A stretch of 64,000 bases of DNA, taken from NCBI GenBank assembly GCA_029009055.1, contig JAQXJR010000014.1:18903-82902 (forward strand), written 5' to 3'. This DNA is from Eubacteriales bacterium. GTDB lineage: Bacteria > Bacillota > Clostridia > Peptostreptococcales > Anaerovoracaceae. Below are positions 34,744 through 44,207 of the stretch, one piece after another; within the stretch, counting starts at the first letter, position 1; each line of letters starts with the position of its first letter. The notes below the pieces were generated by a model that saw only the letters and a list, made by a program, of their open reading frames with translations, was not told the DNA's origin and did no database searches. A program made the translations under genes and the position numbers.

Positions 34744-36756
34744 TCATTTACATTTTATACTTTTAGCCGCGGACCATTTACCGTAAACTTTACTTCCGTT
34801 AATTATATTATATGTTCTCAAACGGAAGCAGTACTTAGTTTTCTTTGTAAGTTTTCCGGTCCTAAAGCTGCTTGTTTTATAACTCTTTATTGTTTTAAGC
34901 GTTTTATATTTACCGGATGTTTTCTTATAACTTATCTCGTATCCATCCGCACTGCTTATCTTTTTCCAGGAAATCTTTATTTTACGCGATTTGGAAGACA
35001 GCTTAATGACCGATACTCGAAGAGCCATAGCGGATTTCTTTGCTTCCATTAAAGCCTTTTCCCGAGCCGCCTTCTCAGCTTTCTCTCTCGCCTTAGCTTC
35101 CGCCTCGGTCTTCTCCCTGACCAGGCTGTCGATTCCTGCCTTAAAATCAGTCAGCACTCCATCTACCATCGCATCGGAATCAGCGGCGTCTATCTCATCT
35201 AAAGCATCCAGCAAAAGATTCGGCCCTTTAAGACTGTCTACATTCGACATGTTAGTCCGATAGTATTCGACAGCTTGCTTACGTGCGGATTCTTTAGAAG
35301 AGGATAGGACCTCTTCAGCTGTAGGGATCTCATCTATAGCGTTTTCGGCCTGTTCGAGAGCTCTATCAGCCGCGTCACTATCTTCCGCCGCGTCTATGTC
35401 CTTCTCGCCCTGCTCTATTGCCTGACGCAGACTTTCACGTTCCTCTTCTCTATAAAGAGACGAATCGCGATATGTGTCTAACGCAGCCTTAAGCCCCGAC
35501 TTATAGATATAAAGCTCGGACGCTTTCGTGTATCCTGTGGCAGTGTCTGAGAATTTCCCTTCGAGCGTGATTGGATCATCACCTGTCGGAACATATTTGT
35601 CAGTGACATAGGCTTTTACCCTGAATTCGTAGTTAGTATGAGGATCGAGATCATTAGCAGTAAATGAGTTCTCTTCGCATTTCCCGGAAGTCCAGGCCGT
35701 ATCTCCTTCCTTACGGTAATTTACTATATAACCATCCGCGCCTTTCATCTCATCCCATGATACCCTGACAGAACTTTCGGATGTCTCATTACATTCGAGC
35801 CCTGTTATGAGTCCCGGGGCAACTTCAGCGACCGCTATAGGAGGAGCCACACAAGGCGAGGAGAAATCTATAGTATCCTGATAGTGGAAATACGGTCCAG
35901 CCGAAATGTAATATACGCCTGGATCCTTAAATTCAGCGGTAAAGCTGCCATTGCTGTCCGTAACATAATCAGTTGCTTTCCAGGATTTACCGTAATCATC
36001 ACTTATACGAATCTTCTCTCCGGACATGACTAGTCCTGCGTTTACCGTTTCACCATTTACATCCGCTGATGTTCCCGAGGATGTCATGGTAAGCGTGACT
36101 TTACCGCCTGCTTTAAGATGAGGATTGTTATTATCGAATGTGCAGAAAGCTCCATAATGATAGAAGTTCCAGTCTGTGAACATAGCTACGTCTATCTCAT
36201 CGCCATCCTGTAAAATTATATAGTCAGAGGTAGAGCCCCATCCCTTAGCCATTAAAGGATACTCATGGTTCACATAGTACATCAGGTTCTCATCATGGTT
36301 CCAGAATCTCGTCATATATAGACTGGTAGGATCTCCTGTAATAGTCAGAGTATCTGTGCCAATGTCATCGGACGTAATCGGCCTGTCGAGATAATATGTC
36401 CCCAGAGCCTTAAGATACAGCATGAGCAGCGTCGGTTTTCTCACTATGACCTTATTCTTATACTTACCACCATCTTCGAAACTGTCAGCTTCATACCTGT
36501 AAAATTTCTCCAAGCCATAATCCGCCAGATCTACGTATGACACCTTAACAGGAACTCTGGCGAGAACAGTTTCATTAGGATCATAGCCGACCTTAAACTC
36601 ACTGTCATCAGACAGAGTAAAGTATACAGTGACACTTTCATCCCCCGCGACGTCACCCCCTGTATCCGCAAAAACCACGGCAGTGCCGAAAAGCACTGCC
36701 ATGGCTATTACGAGAAACAGAGTCGCTATTTTATTCGCAGCTCCACGCTTCTCCAT
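34744..36756 (-). CDS. Secreted DUF4430-like/FN3 surface protein
   Basis: 670 residues, second gene of the exoprotein operon. Signal peptide cleaved after VVFA near residue 30. Residues about 40-230 resemble an enlarged DUF4430 domain (ENLMYYVNHEYPLMAKGWG, IILQDGDEIDVAMF). An FN3 domain spans about 315-410 (VSWDEMKGADGYIVNY), then a helical, Glu/Ala/Asp-rich region to about 585. A C-terminal FN3-like Lys/Tyr/Ser module (ISWKKISSADGYEISYKK) ends the protein. No sorting signal. It starts 14 bases after the first gene, with AGGAG upstream. Confidence 0.76.
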   Translation of the reverse strand: MEKRGAANKIATLFLVIAMAVLFGTAVVFADTGGDVAGDESVTVYFTLSDDSEFKVGYDPNETVLARVPVKVSYVDLADYGLEKFYRYEADSFEDGGKYKNKVIVRKPTLLMLYLKALGTYYLDRPITSDDIGTDTLTITGDPTSLYMTRFWNHDENLMYYVNHEYPLMAKGWGSTSDYIILQDGDEIDVAMFTDWNFYHYGAFCTFDNNNPHLKAGGKVTLTMTSSGTSADVNGETVNAGLVMSGEKIRISDDYGKSWKATDYVTDSNGSFTAEFKDPGVYYISAGPYFHYQDTIDFSSPCVAPPIAVAEVAPGLITGLECNETSESSVRVSWDEMKGADGYIVNYRKEGDTAWTSGKCEENSFTANDLDPHTNYEFRVKAYVTDKYVPTGDDPITLEGKFSDTATGYTKASELYIYKSGLKAALDTYRDSSLYREEERESLRQAIEQGEKDIDAAEDSDAADRALEQAENAIDEIPTAEEVLSSSKESARKQAVEYYRTNMSNVDSLKGPNLLLDALDEIDAADSDAMVDGVLTDFKAGIDSLVREKTEAEAKAREKAEKAAREKALMEAKKSAMALRVSVIKLSSKSRKIKISWKKISSADGYEISYKKTSGKYKTLKTIKSYKTSSFRTGKLTKKTKYCFRLRTYNIINGSKVYGKWSAAKSIKCK

Positions 36757-36770
36757 GTGATAACTCCTGT

Positions 36771-39700
36771 TTACTTGGCACGAACATCCTTCACCTTAGT
36801 CCACTTACCATAATACTTCTTACCGGAGATCTTATTGTATGTCTGGACCTTTACGTAATATTTCTTACCCTTCTTAAGCTTCTTAACTACAGTGGATTTC
36901 TTAGAATCCTTAACCAGTACATAGTGCTTTCCGGACTTAAGGTTCTTCTTAGTGCTGTAGCATACCCTATATCCTGAAACGCTCTTAGTCTTCTTCCATG
37001 AAGCCTTAAAGCCTTTCTTCTTCCCGGTAAGCTTCAGTCCCTTAACTGTCCTCTTCTTAGCGGCAGCGATTTTCTCAGCCTTAGCTTTCTCAGCTGCATC
37101 TTTCTCTTTAAGCTTGTTTACATACTCTTCCAGATTATCGATTCTCTCGAGCATCAGAAGTTCCTTGTAATTAGTTACATCCTTCTTCTGCTCATCTGTG
37201 AGCTCATCATAATCCTTACGCACGGCGGCTATATCTTCTTTCGTAAGATCTGTCTTATTAGACAGTTCGTCGATCTCACGCGCCACCTTCGCTCCCTTAA
37301 CGGAGCCTTCAGCCTTAGTCAGCTTATCGAGGTTAGTAACATATTTCTTACTTTCGTCAGAAAGAGCTTCATACGCTTCTCTGGCCTTAACTACATCATC
37401 ATAGTCCTTAGCTTCAGGATCATCAGGAAGAGCGTCTATCATGGCCTCAACATCATCAGCGGCTGCCTTAGCTTCTACCGCAGCATCTCCGCCCTTAGTC
37501 GTCAGATGTATGTACTTAATAGAAGGTTCATCCTCGCCTGTCTGGGTTATGATCCTCAGCATCTTCTTATCAGGCAGTCCCTGATAATGACGTTTATCAG
37601 TACGCTGGTTATTGATATAAACGTTAGCGTCGTCAGCGGCCTTAACCTCGACATCATAATCTGCCGCGTCATCGACTACCATGTAATATACGTCCTTATC
37701 AGCAGAAAGTCTTACTTTCTTACCTGCTACAGTGATCTCAGGATCATCTGTCTTACCGTGAGCTTCACTATCAGATGGTGTCTTCACTACAGCTGATACT
37801 TCTGTTGACTTCTCTCCGATAGCCCCACCGTTAATGAATGACGCGGTCTGTACTTTAACGTAATGGATCTTAAGCTTGCTCGAATCCACAGGGTCGCCGT
37901 TTTCATCCACTGCCCACTTAAGATCGAATCCATCGCCATATCCATCATATCCTTCTGAATAAGGATCACCTACAGGTACAGTGAGAAGATCTACCTTCTC
38001 ACCCGTTCCAGCGACGGATGATGAATTCTTCTGTACGTCAACATATCCGAAAGCAGGGAGAGCAGCCAATCCCGCGTTTTCAAGTCCCTTATTCTCAGGA
38101 GCGCCAGGTCCGAGTACCCTTACACCAGAAACTGTGATAGCCTGATCTTCGCCTTCCTTAAACTCATGAAGCGGATACCACTTAGCGTCTGGGAACTGGT
38201 ACGGAGCCCAGCCTCTTCCGAGACTTTCTTTATTACCGAGGTTATCCTCGTAATCAGCTATATCACTCTTCGGATTCTTCTTATAAGTTACTGCGTAATC
38301 CCAGATGGTAGTAGCGTCGTAGTGCTCTGAACCTGCCAGAGTATACCACTTCTTACCGTCCTCAGATACCAGTACGTTACCCGGTTCTGAGAAGCTCTGA
38401 CCGCCATTACTGTTTCCGAATACCGTGAAGTCCACTCCGTACTTATGGCTCGGGTCATCTGTGATAGGGTCATTATACTTAAATGTAATATATCCGCCGA
38501 AGTGACCGCAGGAAATGCATGTGTACCAGTTTCCCGCTCCCATGTTTACCTTCTCAGGGAATATTCCATATGTTCCCCAGCCCTGGTTACCGCCGTTAGT
38601 ATACTGACTTCCAATGCATAAGTAATCTACTATCTCATCCTGCATACCCTCGAGCTTACCGTGGATAATTCCCACCTTATTGAGGTTCATCTTAAATGTT
38701 CCCTCAATAGTCTTACCTTCCGTCAGCGGTGAAGAAACGACGACTGTCTGAGCGTATGTCTTTCCTTCTTCTCCGAGAGGTGTGTCTGTAGTTACCTTAT
38801 AGATATTATTTCCATCAGAGTCTTTACCTACAGGAGTCTGAAGGTTATTCTTCTCATCATCCTTAGAATCAACATAGAGTTCAGCGCCTGGCTTTACATG
38901 GTATGTGATCTCGGACTTATCCTGCGTATGAGCTACTACAGCGGCTGACTGAGCAAAGCCTTCCTGCCACTTAGGTGTGCACCATGAGAGTCCCTCTCCC
39001 AGTTCAACGCCCGTTATATTAGCGATGCCTACATTAGCAGGGTCAACATCTATACGATTTACTGTTATCGTGTAAACGAGCTTCGCGTTCTTACCGTATG
39101 GATTCTCACCCGCTGCCTTAGCGTCGTGGTAAGTCTGCTCAGACACGCAGTCCACCTTAATAGTCAGGTTACCTTCGCTGTCCAGAGGAATGGCTTCAGA
39201 ATTCAGCGTGCCTCCGCCATCGACCCATGTCGCTCCGTCATCCAGTGAGTATCCGATATGGGCAGTAGCATATGATCTGGCTGTAGCGTGTAATGTTACG
39301 TTCTTTATGTCCTTATATACTGTAGAAGTATAGTTCCTCAATCCCACAAAGAATTTTCTATTGAACGCTCCTTCTTCCACGGAAGCAGGGTCACGGTCCG
39401 CCGGCTTTACCGATAAAGCAGTAAGGACCATATTCGTATCATATCCCTTTATGATATTGAACTTATACTCAGTTGTCTTCTTATCTCCTGATACAGGGGA
39501 AACCTTAACTGTGAACTTATTATCTCCGGAATTCAAAGTTACCTTAGAGTCCTTAGCGGATTCCGGAGTCTGCGTATCCTTACCATCCTGAAGAATTTCT
39601 ACCTTAACCTTATCCTTATCGAATACAGTTCCAAAATTAACAGCCGCGGTATTGCTCCTTACATAATATGTTTTCTCTGTAACATCCGTAACATCGAAAA

Positions 39701-40988
39701 AGTAAGCTTCCTTAATTGTCTTCGGCTCCGTGTAACGGCTTTCCCTCTTCAGTGAAGTCTTAAAAGCGGAATCCGTATACAGTGTCGCGTCTGTATAGAT
39801 TTTCGCAGGATAGGCGTTAGCCGGATCCAGTACAGTAACGTTATACTCAGCAGTAAATTCAGCAGTGCCGTCACCGTTCTCATCCAGAGCGGCCTTTATC
39901 TTCGTGGCGCCAAGCCCTGTGCCTGTTACCAGTCCCTTATCATCTACTGTCGCGACAGACTGATCATCAGATGTCCATGTGACCTTATCATTATCTACGC
40001 CTACCGCCGTAAGCTGCAGAGTCTTATCCTTATCGAGGGCGCTTTCATTCCTGTTTCCATCCTTATCCTCGATAAAGAAACCGGTTACTGTTACGTTTAC
40101 AGAAGCGCTGTTTCCCTCATTGAACTTATCGGTGGCAGTGACCTTACCTGTTCCCGGTTTCTTAGGTTCGACACTTACCAATTGTCCATCTGAAGCTATA
40201 TCGAATACATCCGTATCATCAGATTTATAATTCAATAATCGATAATCACGATATTGATTAGGCCCGAAGATGATATATTTACTGAACGGCTTCATTACGC
40301 CAGTCTTATCAATCTTAACGGTCACATCTTCCGAGGGAGTAAGAGGTGGAATGATGTATATCTTGAAAGTAGCCTTTACACTATCATCATGGACTGAAGT
40401 CGCGGTGAATGTCGGGTATATAGCATCCTTAACATTCCCAACTGTTACGACACCATCCTCATCTATTGGAGCCAATTTATCACTGCTGGACCACTTCACC
40501 TTAGCGCTCGCGCCCGCAGGCTCAGATACCGCTTCCAGCTGGAATGACTTCTGGTCATCCAGAACTGTGAAGAATTGCAGTGATGCTCCACCCAGGTTCA
40601 CATTACCACTCTTAACTTTAATTGACAGTTTCTCAGGAGCGTCTGCTTTCTCTACATAAACTATGCATGAAGCTTCATCGCCGCCATACTCAGCTGTAAT
40701 TTCAGTAAGTCCCTGTTTCTTACCTGTTACTACGCCATCTTCCACAGAAGCCACTTTCTTATCCGAGCTGCTCCATTCGATTTCCGGTGTCGTCTCCGGA
40801 GCCGGATCAATCGTAGCTTTAAGAGTCCCTTTCTCACCTGTCTCCAGATTAAGTGTCTTCCTGTCCAGGCTGATCGTGACCGCCGTATCGGCGCCATCAG
40901 CGAAAGCCATGGACGGAATCAGCGTTACGATCATCATTACAGACAGAAGCAGAATGGCGATCTTACGCATTTTCCCACTAAACGCCAT
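36771..40988 (-). CDS. Very large exported Big/cadherin-like/discoidin-like/FN3 surface protein
   Basis: 1405 residues, first gene of the exoprotein operon. Signal peptide ends after SMAFA near residue 30. Up to about residue 390 there are Big_2-type units with the recurring IEWSSSDKKVASVEDG/VTWTSDDQSVATVDDKG pattern. Cadherin-like sandwich material spans about 440-690. A distinct domain near 790-990 has CISCGHFGGYITFKYNDP and VFGNSNGG-SFSEPGNVLVS, a discoidin-like beta sandwich. Helical repeats of the ALSDESKKYVTNLDKL type cover about 1215-1330, and the last 70 residues are a Lys/Tyr-rich FN3-like module. AGGAG precedes the ATG. Confidence 0.78.
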   Translation of the reverse strand: MAFSGKMRKIAILLLSVMMIVTLIPSMAFADGADTAVTISLDRKTLNLETGEKGTLKATIDPAPETTPEIEWSSSDKKVASVEDGVVTGKKQGLTEITAEYGGDEASCIVYVEKADAPEKLSIKVKSGNVNLGGASLQFFTVLDDQKSFQLEAVSEPAGASAKVKWSSSDKLAPIDEDGVVTVGNVKDAIYPTFTATSVHDDSVKATFKIYIIPPLTPSEDVTVKIDKTGVMKPFSKYIIFGPNQYRDYRLLNYKSDDTDVFDIASDGQLVSVEPKKPGTGKVTATDKFNEGNSASVNVTVTGFFIEDKDGNRNESALDKDKTLQLTAVGVDNDKVTWTSDDQSVATVDDKGLVTGTGLGATKIKAALDENGDGTAEFTAEYNVTVLDPANAYPAKIYTDATLYTDSAFKTSLKRESRYTEPKTIKEAYFFDVTDVTEKTYYVRSNTAAVNFGTVFDKDKVKVEILQDGKDTQTPESAKDSKVTLNSGDNKFTVKVSPVSGDKKTTEYKFNIIKGYDTNMVLTALSVKPADRDPASVEEGAFNRKFFVGLRNYTSTVYKDIKNVTLHATARSYATAHIGYSLDDGATWVDGGGTLNSEAIPLDSEGNLTIKVDCVSEQTYHDAKAAGENPYGKNAKLVYTITVNRIDVDPANVGIANITGVELGEGLSWCTPKWQEGFAQSAAVVAHTQDKSEITYHVKPGAELYVDSKDDEKNNLQTPVGKDSDGNNIYKVTTDTPLGEEGKTYAQTVVVSSPLTEGKTIEGTFKMNLNKVGIIHGKLEGMQDEIVDYLCIGSQYTNGGNQGWGTYGIFPEKVNMGAGNWYTCISCGHFGGYITFKYNDPITDDPSHKYGVDFTVFGNSNGGQSFSEPGNVLVSEDGKKWYTLAGSEHYDATTIWDYAVTYKKNPKSDIADYEDNLGNKESLGRGWAPYQFPDAKWYPLHEFKEGEDQAITVSGVRVLGPGAPENKGLENAGLAALPAFGYVDVQKNSSSVAGTGEKVDLLTVPVGDPYSEGYDGYGDGFDLKWAVDENGDPVDSSKLKIHYVKVQTASFINGGAIGEKSTEVSAVVKTPSDSEAHGKTDDPEITVAGKKVRLSADKDVYYMVVDDAADYDVEVKAADDANVYINNQRTDKRHYQGLPDKKMLRIITQTGEDEPSIKYIHLTTKGGDAAVEAKAAADDVEAMIDALPDDPEAKDYDDVVKAREAYEALSDESKKYVTNLDKLTKAEGSVKGAKVAREIDELSNKTDLTKEDIAAVRKDYDELTDEQKKDVTNYKELLMLERIDNLEEYVNKLKEKDAAEKAKAEKIAAAKKRTVKGLKLTGKKKGFKASWKKTKSVSGYRVCYSTKKNLKSGKHYVLVKDSKKSTVVKKLKKGKKYYVKVQTYNKISGKKYYGKWTKVKDVRAK

Positions 40989-41283
40989 ATCGTTCTCCTT
41001 TCACAAAACATTAAATAACAGTACTAATCATCGCCCCACCACCAAAAGGCGAATCAATATAGCAATCGCGTTCTTCATATTCGGATACGGCGTCCCGTAT
41101 TCGAAACCCTTACAACGGCAGAGAAGCGGATCCACGACCTCTCCGTCAGCCACGCATGCTTATTCCAAATCTAAATATATCATAAATTATGAGCATTCTC
41201 ACAAACAAGCTTTACGCCTCCCAAAAGGCGGTTTTATTGGGATTCCAACACTTTCAGCTGCAAAAAGTAAGTTTCAGACAACA
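40989..41283 (-). promoter_or_regulatory. Structured leader region of the exoprotein operon
   Basis: No gene is seen here. On the minus strand a weak promoter (TTGTTT, 18 bases, TATGAT) lies near 41180-41210. The stretch after it can fold: ACGGAGAG with CTCTGCCGT, then ATACGG-GACG-CCGTAT, then a CGCC/GGGGCG arm close to the start codon. The word CGCCTTTTGG occurs twice, in this last arm and near 41225, upstream of the promoter. Not assignable to a known riboswitch by eye. Confidence 0.4.
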
Positions 41284-41325
41284 AAAGACCCAACACGGTC
41301 AGATTTCTCCAACCGCGTTGGGTCT
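41284..41325 (-). terminator. Terminator of the crotonase gene
   Basis: AGACCCAACGCGGT and ACCGTGTTGGGTCT form a 14-pair stem on the minus strand, followed by TTTTG. Confidence 0.85.
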
Positions 41326-41389
41326 AATATAAAACAAATCCCTGGTTTTATTTACGCTCAAACAGCGGACCTTATCTCGCCCGCCTCTT

Positions 41390-42166
41390 CTACTTATTCT
41401 CCCAGTTAGGCTGGCGCTTCTGCAGGAAAGCAGCCATGCCTTCGCCCTTATCTCTGGTTCCGAAGCAGGATGTCTCAGCCTCTATCTCGAGTCTTCCGCC
41501 AGTCCTGATGTCAGCGTCATATCCGTCGTTAATAGTCGTCTTAGCGGCAGCTACGGCGATAGGAGCCTTAGAAGCGATCATGCCGGCTACTCTCTCAGCT
41601 TCAGCCATGAGCTGATCCGGTTCTACTACTGCCTGAACCAGACCGATAGCCTCTGCCTTATCAGCCTTAACAACATCTGCTGTGTAGATCAGGTACTTAG
41701 CCCAGCCCTTACCTACGAGACGGGACAGGCGCTGTGTGCCTCCGAATCCAGGTATGATGCCGAGACCTACTTCCGGCTGACCGAATTTAGCCTTACTGGA
41801 AGCGATCCTGATGTCGCATGCCATAGCCAGCTCGCAGCCGCCACCGAGAGCGTATCCGTTAACAGCGGCGATGAATGGGATAGGCATCTCATCTATAGTA
41901 TCCATTACCTCATGACCCAGTGTCATCATCTGACGGCCTCTTACCGGGTTATAGCGCTTCATCTGCTTGATATCAGCACCAGCTACGAAAGCTCTACCCT
42001 CACCCGTAACGATGACCGCTCTGATCTCAGAGTCATCGGAGATCTTCTTCAGGACATGTTTCAGTTCCTTAAGGACGTCCATATTAAGAGCATTCATGGC
42101 TTCCGGTCTGTTGATCGTTATGTAACCGATATGTTCTCTGATCTCAAATTTAATGTTTTTGTACAT
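41390..42166 (-). CDS. Enoyl-CoA hydratase/crotonase
   Basis: 258 residues. The crotonase fold shows the oxyanion-hole strands RAFVAGADIKQM near residue 58 and AVNGYALGGGCELAMACD near 98, with the two catalytic glutamates in GGGCELA and QPEVGLGIIPG. This is the short-chain type that hydrates crotonyl-CoA to 3-hydroxybutyryl-CoA in butyrate-forming clostridia; the usual partners (hbd, bcd, etf) are not in the window, so substrate is unproven. AGGGGGAACC precedes the ATG. The 272-base AT-rich gap upstream (42167-42438) has no gene. Confidence 0.88.
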   Translation of the reverse strand: MYKNIKFEIREHIGYITINRPEAMNALNMDVLKELKHVLKKISDDSEIRAVIVTGEGRAFVAGADIKQMKRYNPVRGRQMMTLGHEVMDTIDEMPIPFIAAVNGYALGGGCELAMACDIRIASSKAKFGQPEVGLGIIPGFGGTQRLSRLVGKGWAKYLIYTADVVKADKAEAIGLVQAVVEPDQLMAEAERVAGMIASKAPIAVAAAKTTINDGYDADIRTGGRLEIEAETSCFGTRDKGEGMAAFLQKRQPNWENK

Positions 42167-42438
42167 CGTGGTTCCCCCTACAAAAGCTTGATGCAGATCT
42201 AATAGTCCGAGATGTTAATATCAAGACTACATTTAGTGATTTTATGCTTTGAAATACATTTTAACGCAAAAACAATTCGTAATAAACACATTTCACAAAA
42301 ACTATATAATTCTTAAGAAAAAAATCTACATTTAATAGACAATTTTTACATTAAAATAGAATTGTATAGTAAAATACCTCTTTGCTGTAACAGTATGGAA
42401 ATACATTTTTCCTATACCGCCCCGTACGCCCTGCTAAA

Positions 42439-43176
42439 CTAGAGCGAGTCGAAATAAGGCTGTGTCACGCTCTCGACATTAGGATCCATGGCCTTAAGCA
42501 GGTCCATCCCGACTTCCCTGGCTGTCATCACAGCTTCCTTAACGTTCCCGGCGTCCCCCTTAAACGAGATCATGACCTCATTAGACCAGTGGGTCGAAAC
42601 GTCGCCCTCGCCGAAGAAAGGACTCATCTGCCATATCAGGTCCACAGGCGCCGACTTAAGGCAGTTATCCGCCATCACGAGACCTATGCCCGCAGGCGAC
42701 CCGGTCATGAAGCCGTAAGCCTTACCCTTCTCAGCCTGAAGACCCGCGACCAGCACATCGCCCGCCTGAGCGGAGAAACAGAACTCCAGATGCCCCGCGT
42801 CGCACGTATAGACCTCGCCGACGTACTTATCCGTGAGCCTTATAGCAATCTTAATTGCCTCGCGCACATTGGAAACATCCTGCGAACCGATCAGACAGTA
42901 GCATCCATGCCCGCCCCAGTTCTTAGCGTCCAGCGGCAGCTCTATGGACAGGACCTTACAGTCCGTCATCTTCACGGCTTCATCCAGAGCCATAAACTGA
43001 CCGGCGGCTCCGCACCTGGACGTAAGTATACCGATGGCGCGGTAGCTTGTGTCTATATGCATGTTATTAAGGAGGGTCTCATCTATGCCGGCGATAACCA
43101 GCCCGATGGTATCGAGCGCGGCAGTGCCGATAAATTCCTTCCTCCCGCATGTGTTCAGTAAAAGCTCCTGGTTCAT
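42439..43176 (-). CDS. PduB-like tandem-BMC microcompartment shell protein, orphan
   Basis: 245 residues with two successive BMC folds, as in trimeric shell proteins of the PduB/EutL class. The N-terminal half has EFIGTAALDTIGLVIAGID and a Y-R-A-I-G-I-L-T-S-R strand; the second half opens at YGFMTGSPAGIGLVMADN, and SNEVMISFKGDAGNVKEAV matches the PduB C-terminus. Such proteins tile the shell of propanediol- or choline-type microcompartments. No other shell gene, diol dehydratase, glycyl-radical enzyme or aldehyde dehydrogenase is in the window. GGAAG precedes the ATG and the gene appears to have its own promoter. Confidence 0.85.
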   Translation of the reverse strand: MNQELLLNTCGRKEFIGTAALDTIGLVIAGIDETLLNNMHIDTSYRAIGILTSRCGAAGQFMALDEAVKMTDCKVLSIELPLDAKNWGGHGCYCLIGSQDVSNVREAIKIAIRLTDKYVGEVYTCDAGHLEFCFSAQAGDVLVAGLQAEKGKAYGFMTGSPAGIGLVMADNCLKSAPVDLIWQMSPFFGEGDVSTHWSNEVMISFKGDAGNVKEAVMTAREVGMDLLKAMDPNVESVTQPYFDSL

Positions 43177-43216
43177 GATTCTTCCGGTTTAGTTACAAGC
43201 ACTATATTTCATGGTC

Positions 43217-43227
43217 ATTATAACACA
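43217..43227 (-). promoter_or_regulatory. Extended -10 promoter of the shell protein gene
   Basis: Minus strand: TGTTATAAT (TG-N-TATAAT, hexamer at 43217-43222) about 40 bases before the ATG. No good -35 is seen. Confidence 0.45.
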
Positions 43228-43330
43228 CGCTTACATGTAAATCTCATAAAATTCCTTCAGTGGCGTATTTTTTTGTCACGAATCCTAAAGATTTCCGTGC
43301 AAAGTCATCCCGAGCCGCCCGGCTCCGCCT

Positions 43331-44173
43331 TCAGCAGTTGCCCACGAAAACGTGCTCCAGATGCTCACTCGCGACATCAGCCAGCCTGTATACGAGGCCG
43401 ACATCAGTTGGCTCCAGCCCTTGCCATTTCCAAGCTGGAAAGCAGCGGGTCACATGTAGAGGAATCTTCCCCTCGCCGCCGTCCAGACCGGCTATCCAGG
43501 CTGCGAGCTCCCTCATCTCATCCTCGCTGTCATTCATGCCCGGAACTATTAGAGACGTGAGCTCGACATGGCAGGAAGAGACGGCTGCCTCTATGAAATC
43601 CTTCACGCACGCCAGGTCCCCGCCTAAAACTTCCTTATATACCTCTTCTCTGAAGCTCTTAATATCCACGTTCATGGCGTCTATATAAGGGAGCACCTCA
43701 GCGAGCACTTCTTTGGAGAAGCACCCGTTCGTTACCAGGACGGTGTCCAGGCCGGCGGACTTTGCTAAGGAAGCCGTGTCGCGGACGAACTCGTAGCCCG
43801 TTAAAGCCTCGTTATATGTGAAGGCTATCCCGATATTACCCTGGTCTTTCAGCCGGACAGCCAGCCTGACCAGGTCATCGGGAGCAGCGTGCTCGCCCGG
43901 TGCTCGCCTTCCAGGATGCGAGATATCTGAATTCTGGCAGAAGGGGCAGAACATGTTGCAGCCGAAACTCCCGACAGAAAGGATATATGAACCCGGCTTA
44001 TACATGGCCAAGGGCTTCTTCTCTATAGGGTCCAGGGCCAGGGCGGCGATTTTCCCGTAATTCCCGCAGACGTTCTCACCGCCCCGGTTTTCCCTGACGC
44101 CGCAGGCGCCCGTCTCGCCATCCGCGATAGCGCAATGCCTCGGACAGACTTTGCAAATCAACTTCTCCGACAT
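43331..44173 (-). CDS. amrS: AmmeMemoRadiSam system radical SAM enzyme
   Basis: 280 residues. The radical SAM motif CNMFCPFCQN lies near residue 73 and binds the 4Fe-4S/SAM centre. The N-terminus carries further cysteines (CKVCPRHC, GACGVREN, VCGNYG) typical of this subgroup, which resembles pyruvate formate-lyase activases. It follows the AmrB-AmrA fusion gene by 34 bases, the defining context. The reaction is not known. GAGG 9 bases before ATG. Confidence 0.9.
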   Translation of the reverse strand: MSEKLICKVCPRHCAIADGETGACGVRENRGGENVCGNYGKIAALALDPIEKKPLAMYKPGSYILSVGSFGCNMFCPFCQNSDISHPGRRAPGEHAAPDDLVRLAVRLKDQGNIGIAFTYNEALTGYEFVRDTASLAKSAGLDTVLVTNGCFSKEVLAEVLPYIDAMNVDIKSFREEVYKEVLGGDLACVKDFIEAAVSSCHVELTSLIVPGMNDSEDEMRELAAWIAGLDGGEGKIPLHVTRCFPAWKWQGLEPTDVGLVYRLADVASEHLEHVFVGNC

Positions 44174-44207
44174 TTCGAATCCTCGCTGGCTTCCGCCTCA
44201 TTACGAC

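Noticed and set aside
41082..41100. GGGACGC in the exoprotein leader as part of a c-di-GMP riboswitch
   Set aside because: Only this short word matches; the GAAA tetraloop stem and the other conserved blocks are missing.
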